A DNA stretch of 64,000 nt from Dastarcus helophoroides (GCA_028583605.1 CM053335.1:16118053-16182052), one strand, 5' to 3'; shown: positions 12,063-23,810, counted from the first letter of the stretch. Made by a program: numbers and translations. Notes: generated by a model from the sequence alone, not told the origin.

Positions 12063-12590
12063 TTTCTTACTTATTTAGTGTATATTTGCATGCGTACGAT
12101 TCTTTATAATGGTCTGGCAACGTCATCTACCACGATAGGGCAGAACTTTGCTGCCCAATATATGGAGACTCGCTAAATATACATATGAGCGATTTTTAAC
12201 AAAACATCATTCTGCAATCTGCATAAGTGTGCATAACTGGTTCTTTATTAAAGCTAGAGAAAATTTCGGCCTTCTTTGGCCCTATTCATATGGTAATTTC
12301 TTCACATAATGAAGAAATCATAAATTTTCTTATTTGTTTAATGTATTTTTGCACATACGTTTCTTTATAATGGTCTGACAACGTTATCTTGTACGAAAGG
12401 GCGCAACTTTGCTACCCAATATATAACTGAAGACTCGCTAGGCAGCTAAATATACATAGAATCGTATCAGTGAATTTTAACAAAAGATCATTCTGCAATA
12501 TGCACGAACTCTTTAAAATTGTACATATCTGGTTCTTTATTAAAACTAGAGGCAATTTCGGCCTTCTTTGGAAGTATTCAGGTGGTCATA
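12063..12590 (+). repeat. RepB, two tandem copies (~262 bp), plus orientation
   Basis: Two copies start near 12063 and 12325. Each runs through 'ttctttataatggtctg', 'caacg', 'gggc', 'aactttgctrcccaatata', 'gactcgct', 'cattctgcaatmtgca', 'ggttctttattaaa' and 'atttcggccttctttgg'. The reverse-complement family forms the array at 24960-26170, and another copy is at 29825-29990. Confidence 0.85.
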
Positions 12591-12692
12591 TAGTAATATT
12601 ATAGTAATATGACAATATTATAGTAATATAACAGTATTATATTAATATGACAATATTATAGTAATATGACAATATTATAGTAATATATAAAA
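12591..12692. repeat. 19-bp A+T minisatellite
   Basis: About five copies of 'agtaatatgacaatattat', with variants such as 'agtaatataacagtattat'. It directly joins RepB to the next satellite. Confidence 0.85.
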
Positions 12693-12694
12693 TC

Positions 12695-15600
12695 GAGAAG
12701 TTCGAAAATCCACGAAGATGGAAGATTCAAGAAGATCGAAAATTCGAAAAACTCAAAATTTCGAAAAACTCGAAAATTCGAAAAACTCGAAAATTCGAAA
12801 AACTCGAAAATTCGAAAAACTCGAAAATTCGAAAAACTCGAAAATTCGAAAAACTAGAAAATTCGAGAAACTTGAAAGTTTGAGAAAATGGAAAATTCGA
12901 AATGATCTCAAATTTGAGATGATCGCAAATTCGAGTTGGAAAATTTAAGAAATTCGAAAATTCGAGAAACTTAAAATTTCGAAAAACTCGAAAATTCCAA
13001 AAAATAGAAAATTCGAGAAGATCGCAAATTCGAAAAACTCTAAAATTCAAGAAAATAGAAAATTCGAGAAGATCGCAAATTCGAAAAGATCGCAAATTCG
13101 AAAAACTCGAAAATTCCAAAAAATAGAAAATTCGAGAAGATCGCAAATTCGAAAAACTCTAAAATTCAGAAAAATAGATCGCAAATTCGAAAAATTCGAA
13201 AATTCGAAAAACTCGAAAATTCGAAAAACTCGAAAATTCGAAAAACTCGAAAATTCGAAAGACTAGAAAATTCGAGAAACTTGAAAGTTTGAGAAAATGG
13301 AAAATTCGAAATGATCTCAAATTTGAGATGATTCGCAAATTCGAATTGGAAAATTTAAGAAATTCGAAAATTCGAGAAACTTAAAATTTCGAAAAACTCG
13401 AAAATTCAAAAAAATAGAAAATTCGAGAAGATCGCAAATTCGAAAAGATCGCAAATTCGAGAAAATAGAAAATTCGAGAAGATCGCAAATTCGAAAAACT
13501 CTAAAATTCAAGAAAATAGAAAATTCGAGAAGAATCGCAAATTCGAAAAGATCGCAAATTCGAGAAAATAGAAAATTCGAGATGATCGCAAATTCGAGAA
13601 GATCGAAGAAAAGTTGGAAAATTTAAGAAACTCGAAAATTTGAGTATTTTGAAAATTCGAAAAACTCGAAAATTCGAGAAAATAGAAAATTCGAGATGGC
13701 AAATTCGAAAAACTCGAAAATTAAGAACATAGAAAATTCGAGAAGATCGCAAATTCGAAAAGATCGTAAATTCTAGAAAATACAAAATTCGAGAAGATCG
13801 CAAATTCGAGAATATCGCAAATTCGAGAAGATCGAAAATTCCAGGAGTTTGAAAATTCAAGTAATTCGAAAATTCGAGAAGCTTAAAAATTCGAAAAACT
13901 CGAAAATTCGAAAAAATAGAAAATTCGAGAAGATGGCAAATTCGAAAAGATCGCAAATTCGAGAAGTTCGAAAATTCAAGAACACGAAAATTCGAAAGAC
14001 TAGAAATTCGGGAAACTTGAAAATTCGAAGAAAATTGAAAATTTAGAAACCCCAAAATTTGAGTAACTTGAAAATTCGAAAAACTCGAAAATTCGAGAAA
14101 ATAGAAAATTCGAGAAGATCGCAAATTCGAAAAACTCGAAAATTAAGAACATAGAAAATTCAAGAAGGTCGAAAATTCGAAAGGATCGCAGACTTCGAAA
14201 GATCGAAAATTCGCAAATTCGAAAAAATAGAAAATTCGAGGAACTTGAAAATTCGAGATGATCGCAAATTTGAGAAGATCGAGAAGAAAAAGTTGGAAAA
14301 TTCAAGAAAACTCGAAAATTCGAGAAAATAGAAAATTCGAAAGATGGCAAATTCGAAAAACTCGAAATTAAGAACAGAAAAATTCAGGAAGATCGCAAAT
14401 TCGAAAAATCGCAAATTCAGAAAATAGAAAATTCCAGATTGAAAATTGAAAGATAGATTCAGAAAGAGTTCGAGAAGATCGAAAATTCGAGAATTCAAAA
14501 TTCGAAAAAATAGAAAATTCGAGAAATGGAAATTCGAAAGATCGCAACATATTCGAGAAAGTTGGAAAATTCAGAAAACCAAATTCGAGAACTTGAAAAT
14601 TCGAAAACTCGAAAATTCGAGAAAATAGAAAATTCGAGAGATCGCAAATTCGAAAAATCGAAAATTGAAGAAATAGAAATTCAAGAAGGATCGCAAATTC
14701 GAAAGGATCGAGCTTCAGAGAAGACCGAAAATTCGAAATCGATAAAAATGAGAAAATTCGAGAAAATGGAAAATTCGAGATGATCGCAAATTCGAGAAGT
14801 TCGAAGAAAAGTTGGAAAATTTAAGAAACCCCAAAATTTGAGTAACTTGAAAATTCGAAAAACTCGAAAATTCGAGAAAATAGAAAATTCGAGAAGATCG
14901 CAAATTCGAAAAACTCTAAAATTTAAGAACATAGAAAATTCAAGAAGGTCGCAAATTCGAAAGGATCGCAGCTTCGAGAAGATCGAAAATTCGAGAATTC
15001 GAAAAAATAGAAAATTCGAGGAACTTGAAAATTCGAGATGATCGCAAATTCGAGAAGATCGAAGAAAAGTTGGAAAATTTAAGGAAACCCCAAAATTTGA
15101 AGTAACTTGAAAATTCGAAAAACTCGAAATTCGAAAACTCGAAAATTCGAGAAAATAGAAAATTCGAGAAGATCGCAATTCGAAAAACTCGAAAATTTAA
15201 GAACATAGAAAATTCAAGAAGGTCGCAAATTCCGAAAGGATCGCAGCTTCGAGAAGATCGAAAATTCGAGAATTCGAAAAAATAGAAAATTCGAGGAACT
15301 TGAAAATTCGAGATGATCGCAAATTCGAGAAGATCGAAGAAAAGTTGGAAAATTTAAAAAACTCGAAAATTTGATTATTTTGAAAATTCGAAAATTCGAG
15401 AAAATAGAAAATTCGAAAAGATGGCGAATTCGAAAAACTCGAAAATTGAAGAACAGAAAACATTCAAGAAGATCACAAATTCGAAAAGATCGCAAATTCT
15501 AGAAAATAGAAAATTCGAGATGGTAGAAAATTTGAAAAGATCGCAGATTCGAGAAGATCGCAACTTCGAGACGATCGAAAATTCGAGAATTCAAAAATTC

Positions 15601-15745
15601 GAAAAAATAGAAAATTCGAGAAAATAGAAAATTCGAGAAGATCGAAAATTCGAAAAAATAGAAAATTCGAAATGATTGCAAATTCGAGAAGATCGAAGAA
15701 AAGTTGGAAAATTTTAAAAACTCGAAAATTTGAGTAATTTGAAAG
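12695..15745. repeat. 17-bp-based TTCGAA satellite, 3 kb
   Basis: Dense copies of a ~17-bp unit 'cgaaaaactcgaaaatt', intermixed with 'gaagatcgcaaattcga' and 'gaaaatagaaaattcga'. These are organised in longer blocks: a ~230-bp block containing 'cttgaaaattcgagatgatc' and 'gaagaaaagttggaaaattt' recurs at about 13600, 14270, 14800, 15050, 15330 and 15690. The minus strand is nearly stop-free and yields frames of up to 207 codons with peptides like 'LEFSSFSNFRVFRI'. These are composition artefacts in several overlapping frames. Confidence 0.9.
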
Positions 15746-16212
15746 TAACGGCGCTGTAAATGCTTCCAGCTTGTAGCCCTTAGTCAACCAAACCAGTTAA
15801 TTATTTTCGTATATTTCAGAATTTCCGTTTTATTTTTCGTCAGGCCTCTTCATTAAAGCAACCAAAAATGTAATGTTAGGTGCAATTACTTTCTTATTAC
15901 TTTCAAGTGTATGGAAATAGCAAATATAGTCGTAGGGCGAAAGAAGACGTTAAAATTTGTTGATCATCATCATTATCTCTGCACCTGGTGACGTCATAAC
16001 GTCGTGTTATCCATCTATAGAATTGTCAGTAATTTTTAAGAGACTCTGATGCGAACCAGGGGCGCCTCCTTGGGGGGAGTTTATGGCTTAATTTGATCTC
16101 ATCTTTGAAAAGGTCAAATTTTCAAACGATCAACTGTTGGATTCTGTATAGAGCAACTGTCGTTAGGAAATAGCCTAAATTGTTCTATCTTTGAACAGAT
16201 TGGATTTTCAAA
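15746..16212. other. Unique sequence with a short local duplication
   Basis: No gene is seen. From about 16100 a phrase 'gagcaactgtcgttaggaaa' plus 'tagcctaaat' appears. It recurs at 16350-16382 ('gagcaactctcgtttggaaa'), bracketing the RepC copy, so RepC may have inserted into a local duplication. Confidence 0.5.
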
Positions 16213-16322
16213 CGATTCTAATGCACATACCAATAGGTTTTAACATTTATTAGATTCGAAGTTTGGAAAGCCAAATACCGGTTTCGATCTTGTTAGATTT
16301 CGTCGTTCAGAACGATAAAAAA
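16213..16322 (-). repeat. RepC dispersed repeat, copy 1 (minus)
   Basis: Read on the minus strand it aligns with 27766-27872: 'acgacgaaatctaacaagat' (hairpin ATCT/AGAT), 'cgaaaccggt', 'ttggctttccaaa', 'ctaataaatgtt', 'ttggtatgtgcattagaatc'. The hairpin followed by GAAACC is the same module type as in RepG. Confidence 0.8.
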
Positions 16323-17034
16323 TTCGCTTTTGTAGCATCCTGTATGGAGCAACTCTCGTTTGGAAATAGCCTAAATATGAAATAGTATTTCCGTTCCTCC
16401 GATTTTATTTCGACTTTATCATCAGACTTTAAATGTTGATAAGCAATCTGTTATTAAAGAGGAAGCTATGTTATTAGCTTCTTCGTTCGCTTATACGAAA
16501 ATGACATCCTTCAAGGTTGTCGTGAAACAAACGATATGTAAATTGAAAGGAAATTATTTCCAATTACTAAATTAATTAATAATATGAATGTAATCAGTGT
16601 CATTGGTGCCGTCTCGTAAGAAAACATAACGATTTTATCTTTCTTCTGTCTCATCATACGGTTATGTGGAATTTCACTTCCATTAGTTTTTGTGACTTCG
16701 TAATTAAATTATAAGGCTACCTTCGCGAGGTAACGAACTGGAAGGATGCATAATTTGCTTCCTAGTGTGACCACATTCGTTCCCACAATTTTTTTAAAAG
16801 TGTCACAAACAATTAGCTGAGAATTTCAAGAAAAAAAAGTTGTATCTAAGTATGACTGTGTGATTGATTACTTGTAAAATAACCATTCACAAATTGCAGG
16901 TATTTTACCAAATATAATAAAAAATGTTTATTTAATTTTGGAATTTTGAGTGTAAAACTAAAAATTGAAAATCGATATTTTCTGGGAAATTTTATCAACG
17001 ATAAAGAACTCTAAATGTTAAGAAAAAATGGGGA
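16323..17034. other. No gene seen
   Basis: A+T-rich unique sequence. 'tcgtctcgtaag'- and 'ttatcatcagac'-type stretches carry no recognised motif, and no open frame has coding character. Confidence 0.5.
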
Positions 17035-17470
17035 AGTTCGAAAATTCAAGAAGATCGAAAATTCCAAAAACTCGAAAACTCGAATATTCAAAAAACTCGA
17101 AAATTCGACAAACTCGTAAAATTCGACAAACTCGTAAAATTCGAAAAACTCGTAAAATTCGAAAAACTCGAAAATTCGAAAGTCTAGAGAAATTTGAGAA
17201 ACTTGAAAATTCGAGAAAATGGAAGATTCGAGATGATCTCCAATTAGAGATGATCGCAAATTGGAGTGGAAAATTTAAGAAATTCGAAAATTCGAGAAAC
17301 TTGAAAATTCAAGAAACTCGAAAATTCGAAAGACTAGTAAATTCGAGAGACTCGAAAATTTGAGAAACTCGAAAATTTGGGAAGCTCGAAAATTTGAGAA
17401 GTTCGAAAATTTGAGAAATTCGAAAATTTGAGAAACTCGAAAATTTGAGAAAATCGAAAATTGGAAAAAT
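17035..17470. repeat. 17-bp TTCGAA satellite, second block
   Basis: Same unit as 12695-15745 ('attcgaaaaactcgaaa', 'gagaaacttgaaaattcg'), with extra variants 'attcgacaaactcgtaa'. Frames of about 82-111 codons on both strands come from the repeat. Confidence 0.9.
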
Positions 17471-18128
17471 CTTTTTTCCGATAAATGATGTACCTTTAAT
17501 AGCAGCGAGTGTAATTATTTGGTTGGCGCCCAAAGAAACCGTAAACTCGCTTTAAACTCTATGGATTGTTAACATTCATCCCCTTGGTAACGAAGGATTA
17601 TAAATTTTTGGCACCTTACCAGAATACTTAATGATCCACATAAATCATCAGGTGTTATGTTCACTTCAATTGTCCCTTAAAATATACAAATGGAGAAAGA
17701 ATCTTCAGAGTCAACTTCGGAAGATTGTAAATTTACACAAAACTATGCAAGACGTCGCTTCTCTTTTAGCGCCGATCCTATCTCTTTTTACTTTAACGGA
17801 ATACAAATGAAGAGATACATGACAAAACTTAATCTGTCGCGCTGCTACCTTTAAAGGCAAACATCCTGGATTAAGTACACTGTGATGTAATTTAAAAAAC
17901 AATATATCCGGTCGGTGTGATCATTAGAAAAACAAATATTACCACAGGATATCGATTGTACAACAGGAGGATGCTATGTGGCACTAATGAGCAAGAGTTG
18001 ATTATCAAGATTTAATTATGAAGTCGCTGGAATTAAAAAGTTAATGATGGATATTTTTTGGACGCTTGGTTCACCAAAAAACTACTGAGAATCAGTTATC
18101 AATTGCAGTAGAAATTCAAAAAGAACGT
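17471..18128. other. No gene seen
   Basis: Unique sequence without tandem structure. A 63-codon minus frame at 17711-17902 has no recognisable domain. Confidence 0.45.
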
Positions 18129-18174
18129 CAGGTTTAAGATCCCACCACGGAGGTGTGGTGGGATCTTAAACCTG
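18129..18174. repeat. Perfect 20-bp inverted repeat with 6-nt loop
   Basis: The left arm caggtttaagatcccaccac (18129-18148) is the exact reverse complement of 18155-18174. The loop is ggaggt. It would form a very stable hairpin. The stem is too short for a canonical animal pre-miRNA (usually 60-80 nt) and there is no T run after it. Confidence 0.9.
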
Positions 18175-18415
18175 AGGTCCTACTCAATGACCCATCACGT
18201 TGGGACTCCAGATCAAGATCATTTACGTTCCATGTTACAATTTATGTCATCACCAGCTATTAGTTGCTTCAAGAGAATTCTTTCGTTCACAATTAGTGCG
18301 CATTTTACGTGCCTATATTTCCCGACGAGTGAAATTCTTTGAATTCGCAGGATCATCATTCGCTTTTATCGGGAAACCGAGAAACTGAAGAATTTGGGAA
18401 CCCCACAAGTGAACG
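18175..18415. other. No gene confirmed
   Basis: A 62-codon plus frame (18200-18388) lies just upstream of the polypyrimidine module but shows no recognisable domain. A short stretch around 18330 ('gtgaaattctttgaattcgc') vaguely recalls 18S rRNA but is not supported as such. Confidence 0.35.
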
Positions 18416-18485
18416 AAACAAGGATCTACGTTGAAAATTAATCAAACAAACAAAGTGACAGTTTCCTACCTCTATCCCTCTCGTG
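18416..18485 (+). repeat. RepH lead module upstream of the large polypyrimidine tract
   Basis: 'aaggatctacgttgaaaatt', 'aatcaaacaaacaaagtga' and 'gtttcctacctctatccctc' match the lead segments at about 22904-22972 and 23378-23444. In all three places the segment ends exactly where pyrimidine-only sequence begins. The module is non-coding as far as can be seen. Confidence 0.9.
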
Positions 18486-21400
18486 TTTCTTCTTCTTCTT
18501 TGTGTTTTTTTCTTCTTCTTCCTCCCCTTCTTCTTTTTCTTCTTCTTCTTCCTCTTCTTCTTTTTCTTTTTTTCTTCCTCCTCTACTTGCTCTGCTTGTT
18601 CCTCTTCTTGCTCTTCTTGTTTCTCTTCTTTCTCTTCCTGTTCTTCTTCCTCTTCTTCTTTCCTCCTTTTCTTTTTCTTCCTCCCCTTCTCTTTCCTCCT
18701 TTTCTTTTTCTCACTCTTCTCCTTCCTCTTCCTCTTCTTTTTCCTCATCTTTTTTTGGCTAATTTTTTCTCGCTCCTATTCATATTTTTCTCCCTCTTCT
18801 TCTTTCCCTTTTTCCTCTTCTTCTTCCTTTTCTTTTTGTTTTCTTCATTCTCTTCTTCTCCTTCTTACCCTTCTTCCCCTTTTTCTTTCTTTTTTTCTTA
18901 TTCCTCTTCCCCCTCCTCTTCCTTTTCCTCTTCCTCTTCTTCTCCTTCTTCCTCTTTCTTTTCCTCTTCCTCTTCCTCTCCTCTTCCTCTTCCTTTTCCT
19001 CTCCCTCTTCTTCTTCTTCCTCTTCTTTTTCTCCTCCTTCCTCTTCTTCTTCGCCTTCCTCTTCTCCTTCCTCTTTCCCTTCCTTATCCTCTTCCTCTTT
19101 CTCTTTCTGTTTCTCTTCCTTTTCCTCTTTATTTCTCTCTTCCCTTTCTTTTTCTCTTCCTCTTTTTCTTCCTCTTTCTCTTCTTCTTCTCCCTCTTCCT
19201 CTTCTTCTCCCTCTTTTTCTTCTTCTTCTTCCCCTTCCTCTTCTTCTTCCTCTTCCTCTTCTTCTTCATCTTCCTTTCCTCTTTCTCTTCCTTTTCCTCT
19301 TCCTTTTCCTCCTCCTCTTCTTCTTCTTCCTCCTCTTATTCTTCTTCTCCCTCTTTCTTTTCTTCTTCCTCTTCTTTTTCCTCCTCTTCCTTTTCTTCTT
19401 CCCCTTCCTATTCTTTTTCTTCTTCTTCCTCTTCTTCTTCCTCTTCTTCTTCTTCCTCTTCTTCTTCCTCTTCTTCTTCTTCCTCTTCTTCTTCCTCTTC
19501 TTCTTCTTCTTTCCCTTCCTCTTCTTTTTCCTCATTTTCCTTTTTCTCTTCCTCTTCTTCCTCTTCCTTTTCCTCTTTCTTTCCTCTTCCTCTTCTTCTT
19601 CTCTCTCCTCTTCTTCTTCTTCTTCTCCCTCTTCATCTTCTTCTTCCTTTCTTCTTCTCCTCTTCTTCCTCTTCTTCCCCTTCCTCTTCTTGTTTCTCTG
19701 CCTTTCCATCTTCCTTTTTCTCTTTCTCTTCTCCTTCCTTTTCCAGTTCCTTTTCTTCTTCCTCTTCCTCTTCGTCTTCTCCCTCTTCTTCTTCCTTTTC
19801 CTCTTCTTCTTCTTCCTCCCCTTCTTTTTCTTCTTCCTCTTCTTTTTCTCCCTCTTCCTCTTCTTCTTCCCCTTCCTCTTTTTCTTCCTCTTTCTCTTCT
19901 TCTTCCTCTTTCTCTTTCTCTTCTTCTTCCTTTTCCTCTTCATTTCCCTCTTCCCCTTTCTTTTTCTCTTCCTCTTCTTCTTCCTTTTCCTTTTCTTCTT
20001 GTCCTTCTTCCTCTTCTTCTTCTCCATCTTCCTCTTCTTCTTCCCCTTCTTTTTCTTCTTCCTCTTCCTCTTCTTCTCCATCTTTCTTTTCCTATTTCTC
20101 TTCCTCTTCCTTCTCCTCTTTCCTCTTTCTTTTCCTCTTTCTCTTCCTTTTCCTCCTCTTCTTCTCCCTCTTCTTCTTCTTCTTCCTCTTCTTATTTCTT
20201 TTCCTCTTCCTCTTCCTCTTCGTCTTCCTCTTCTTCTTCCTCTTCCTCCCCATCTTCCTTTTTCTCTTCCTCTTCTCCATCCTTTTCCTCTTCCTCTTCT
20301 TCTTCTCCTCCCTCCTCTTCTTCTTCTTCTCCCTCTTCTTCTTCCCCTTCTTTTCCTCCCTTTTCCTCTTCTTCCCCTTCCTCTTCCTCTTCTTCCCCTT
20401 CCTGTTCCTCTTCTTCTTCCTCTTTCTCTTCCTCTTCCTCTTCATTTCCCTCTCCTTCTTCCTTTTTCTCTTTCTCTTCTTCTTCCTATACTTTTCCTCT
20501 CTCTTCCTCTTCTTACCCTTCCTCTTCCTCTTCTTTTCCTCTCTCTTCCTCTTCTTCCCCTTCCTCTTCTTCTTTCTCTTCCTCTTCCTCTTTATTTTTC
20601 TCTCCTTCTTCCTCTTTTTCTTCTTCTTCTTTCTCTTCTTCCTCCCCATCTTCCTTTTTCTCTTCCTCTTCTCCATTCTTTTCCTCTTCCTCTATCTCTT
20701 CCTCTTCTCTTCCTCTTCCTCTTCCTCTTCCTCTTCCTCTTCCTCTTCCTCTTCCTCTTCCTCTTCCTCTTCCTCTCCTCTCCTCCTCCTTCCTCTTCCT
20801 CTTCTTCTTCTCCCTCCTCTTCTTCTTCTTCTCCCTCTTTTTCTTCCTCTTCTTTTTCTTCCTTTTCCTCTTCTTCCCCTTCCTCTTCCTCTTCTTCCCC
20901 TTCCTCTTCCTCTTCTTCCCCTTCCTCTTCCTCTTCATTTTTCTCTCCTTCTTCCTCTTTTTCTTCTTCTTCTTCTTCCTCTTCTTCCTCCCCATCTTCC
21001 TTTTTCTCTTCCTCTTCTCCATCCTCTTCCTCTCCCTCTTCCTTTTCCTCTTCCCTTCCTCTTCCTCTTCTTCTTCTTCTCCCTCTTTTTCTTCCTCTTC
21101 TTTTTCTCCCTTCTCCTCTTCTTCCCCTTCCTCTTTCTCTTCTTCCCCTTTCTCTTCCCTCTTCTTCCCCTTCCTCTTCTTCTTCCTCTTTCTCTTCCTC
21201 TTCCTCTTCATTTCCCTCTCCTTCCTTTTTCTCTTCCTCTTCTTCTTCCTCTTCTTCTTCCTCTTCTTTTCCTCTCTCCTTCCTCTTCTTCCCCTTCCTC
21301 TTCCTCTTCTTCTTTCTCTTCCTCTTCCTCTTCATTTCCCTCTCCTTCTTCCTTTTTTCTCTTCCTCTTCTTCTTCCTCTTCTTTTCCTCTCTTTTCCTC

Positions 21401-21930
21401 TCTTCCCCTTCTCTTCTTCTTCTTCTTCCTCTTCTTCTTCCCCTTCCTCTTCTTCTTCCTCTTCCTCTCCATCTTCCTTTTCCTCTTCCTCTTCTTCTTC
21501 CTCTTCCTCTTTCTTTTCCTCTTCTTCTTTTTCTTCTCCCTCTTTTCTTCCTCTTCTTATTCCTCTTCCCCTTCCCCTTCCTCTTTCTTTTCCTCTTCTT
21601 CTTTTTCTTCTCCCTCTTTTCTTCCTCTTCTTATTCCTCTTCCTCTTCCTCTTCCTCTTCCTCTTCCTCTTCCTCTTCCTCTTCCTCTTCCTCTTCCTCT
21701 TCCTCTTCCTCTTCCTCTTCCTCTTCCTCTTCCTCTTCCTCTTCCTCTTCCTCTTCCCTTTCCTCTTCGTCTTCCTTTTCCTCTTTCTCTTCCCCTTCCT
21801 CTTCCTCTTCCGCTTCCTTTTCCTCTTCCTCTTTCTCGTCCTCGTCCTCTTCCGCGTTCTCTTCCTCGTCCTTTTCTTCTTCGTCTACCTCTTCATCGTT
21901 TTCGTCCTCTTCCTCTCCCTCTAAGTTTCT
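18486..21930. repeat. 3.4-kb polypyrimidine/polypurine tract
   Basis: The plus strand is almost only C and T, made of TTC, CTC, TTCCTC and CCCCTTCC words with rare single purines. Purely periodic sub-blocks of (TTCCTC)n lie at about 20710-20776 and 21633-21754. Stop codons need a purine on the plus strand and a T on the minus strand, so frames stay open on both strands: plus-strand frames of 1199, 1152 and 744 codons (Ser/Phe/Leu/Pro) and minus-strand frames of up to 271 (Lys/Arg/Glu). These are compositional. Such tracts with mirror symmetry can form intramolecular triplexes (known DNA physics; not tested here). Confidence 0.95.
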
Positions 21931-22171
21931 TCTTTTCCTAGGCAATGGTTCTCGCCATCCTCGTCTAGGTTCTACTCAAAATTTCCACGAGGCCGAAACA
22001 GTCAAACTTTTTTCAGTATTAAGTCTTTAAAGTAAGGATTTCGATCGATTAGGAATTTCAACTTGAACGCATCTAAAGCACAGACCACAGATCCAACGTT
22101 GTTTCAGTTTGGAAACTCATCGTCAATTATTACATCGATATCTTCAACTGTAACAAGTTAAAGAACTAGAT
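21931..22171. other. Unique sequence after the pyrimidine tract
   Basis: Ordinary mixed sequence resumes at 'aggcaatggttctcgccatc'. The long pyrimidine frame runs on to a stop at 22030 only by momentum. No gene is confirmed. Confidence 0.45.
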
Positions 22172-22381
22172 GTGCCAGTTAGACGTGACGGACGTAGATT
22201 TGTGTGGTTCTCGATGGTCAAAGTGTCCGCCTTCGTTGTTGAGAGAGAGAGTTCGAAGGGAGTGCCAGCAACCCGGCTGGCTGGGGGCGTGTGGGATGTT
22301 CGTGGAAGTCGGGTCTTGGTCAATCTTTACACAATAACCTCACCGTGCCCTTTTATCCATTCTTGTGTCAAACCGAGTGAA
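22172..22381 (+). CDS. Possible first or upstream exon ending in a strong donor
   Basis: A G+C- and CpG-richer island in A+T-rich surroundings, open in one frame for 70 codons (first ATG about 15 codons in, giving 'MVKVSAFVVERESSKG'). It ends at 'gagtgaa|gtaagtg', a strong insect-type donor. With the donor used after 22381 the phase is 0. This is compatible with the 47-nt exon candidate at 23991, whose only open frame is also phase 0. The island could equally be a promoter or 5' UTR, since no protein family is recognised. Much of the support is composition plus one splice signal, so the call is tentative. Confidence 0.2.
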
Positions 22382-22792
22382 GTAAGTGTTATTAGCGTTA
22401 TAAATTGCTCTATTATCTGTGCGCTGACATCAGAAAACGTTTGATGGATTGTGCAACTGGATTATTTTATGAATTTAGAATAATTGAGAGGAAATCTCTT
22501 GGTTTAAATTAATCTATCTGTTGGGGTAATCGGTGGATCGAGGAAGTACTTTGTTCCCACAGAAACACTTTCGCTATTTTCCATGGATGAATAACAATGT
22601 TCGCGAAGGTAAATTACAAATATACGCAGCTACAGAACACAATGCTTTAATTACAGTCATTATTTTCACGGAAGCATTACTCCAATTATACATGCATCGA
22701 AAATAGGTAAACATAGATGCATAAATTTTCGCTTCGTCACTATTGAAATGATGACCTCCGAAGAATTTCTGTTACACGCGCTATAATCCAAA
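22382..22792. other. No gene seen (possible intron)
   Basis: A+T-rich sequence following the donor-like site at 22382. No tandem repeat and no convincing ORF. Confidence 0.4.
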
Positions 22793-23810
22793 GTTACAAA
22801 CAGTTTAAGTGTCCTGACAAGAATACTCAAGTAACCACTTTTTGAACTATGCAAGGCTTTTGTGAAGAAAAAAAGTTCTTCGTTGGTGGTTTAAAAAATG
22901 TCATAAGGATCTACATTGAAAAATAATCAAACAAACAAAGTGAAAGTTTCCTATTTTTATCCCTCTCGTGCTTCTCCTTCTTCTTCTTTGTCTTTTTTCT
23001 TCTTCCTCCTCTTCTTCTTTTTCTTCTTCTTCCTCCTCTTCTTCTTTTTCTTCTTCTTCCTCCTCTTCTTCTTTTTCTTCCTCTTATTTTTCTTCTTCCT
23101 CTACTTGCTCTTCTTGTTCCTCTTCTTCCTCTTCTTGTTCCTCTTCTTTCTCTTCCTGTTCTTCCTCTTCTTCTTCTTCTTCCTCCCCTTCCCCTTCCTC
23201 CTTTTCTTTTTCTTAATCTTTTTCTCACTCGCCTTCTTCCTCTTCCTCTTCTTTTTCTTCATCTTTTACAAACAGTTTAAGTATCCTGACAAGAATACTC
23301 AAGTAACCACTTTTTGGAACTATGCAAGGGTTTTATGAAGAAAGAAAGTTCTTCGTTGGTGGTTTTAAAAATGACACAAGGATCTACATTGAAAAATAAT
23401 CAAACAAACAAAGTGAAAGTTTCCTATCTTTATCCCTCTCGTTCTTCTCCTTCTTCTTCTTCTTTGTCTTTTTTTCTTCTTCTTCCTCCTCTTCTTCTTT
23501 TTCTTTTTCTTCCTCCTCTTCTTCTTTTTCTTCCTCTTCTTTTTCTTCTTCCTCTACTTGCTCTTCTTGTTCCTCTTCTTTCTCTTCCTGTTCTTTCTCT
23601 TCTTCTTCCTCCCCTTCTCCCTCCTCCTTTTCTTTTTCTTAATCTTTTTCTCACTCTCCTTCTTCCTCTTCCTCTTCTTTTCCTTCATCTTTTACAAACA
23701 TTTTAAGTATCCTGACAAGAATACTCAAGTAACCACTTTTTGGAACTGTGCAAGGCTTTTGTGAAGAAAGAAAGTTCTTCGTAGGTGGTTTAAAAAATGT
23801 CCATTGGCAT
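22793..23810 (+). repeat. RepH tandem modules with ~250-300-bp pyrimidine tracts
   Basis: A non-pyrimidine spacer ('ttacaaacagtttaagt', 'cctgacaagaatactcaagt', 'aaccactttttg', 'gttcttcgttggtggttt') begins near 22794, 23266 and 23692 (steps of 472 and 426 bp). Each of the first two spacers is followed by the RepH lead module (22904-22972, 23378-23444) and a pyrimidine-only tract (22973-23265, 23445-23690). The third spacer ends the array without a tract. Ser/Phe/Leu frames are compositional. Confidence 0.9.

Noticed and set aside
12727..15787. Minus-strand frames of 100-207 codons ('LEFSSFSNFRVF')
   Set aside because: Several overlapping phases give the same Phe/Ser/Glu peptide from the TTCGAA satellite.
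18129..18174. Pre-microRNA
   Set aside because: The stem is only 20 bp with a 6-nt loop, perfectly paired and with no lower stem, shorter than animal pre-miRNAs.
18330..18365. Possible 18S rRNA fragment ('gtgaaattctttgaattcgc')
   Set aside because: Similarity is confined to about 12-15 bases and the flanks do not follow the rRNA sequence.
18431..22030. Open frames of 1199, 1152 and 744 codons rich in Ser, Phe, Leu and Pro
   Set aside because: The strand is almost purine-free, so stop codons cannot occur. All frames and both strands are open and the peptides are pure composition.
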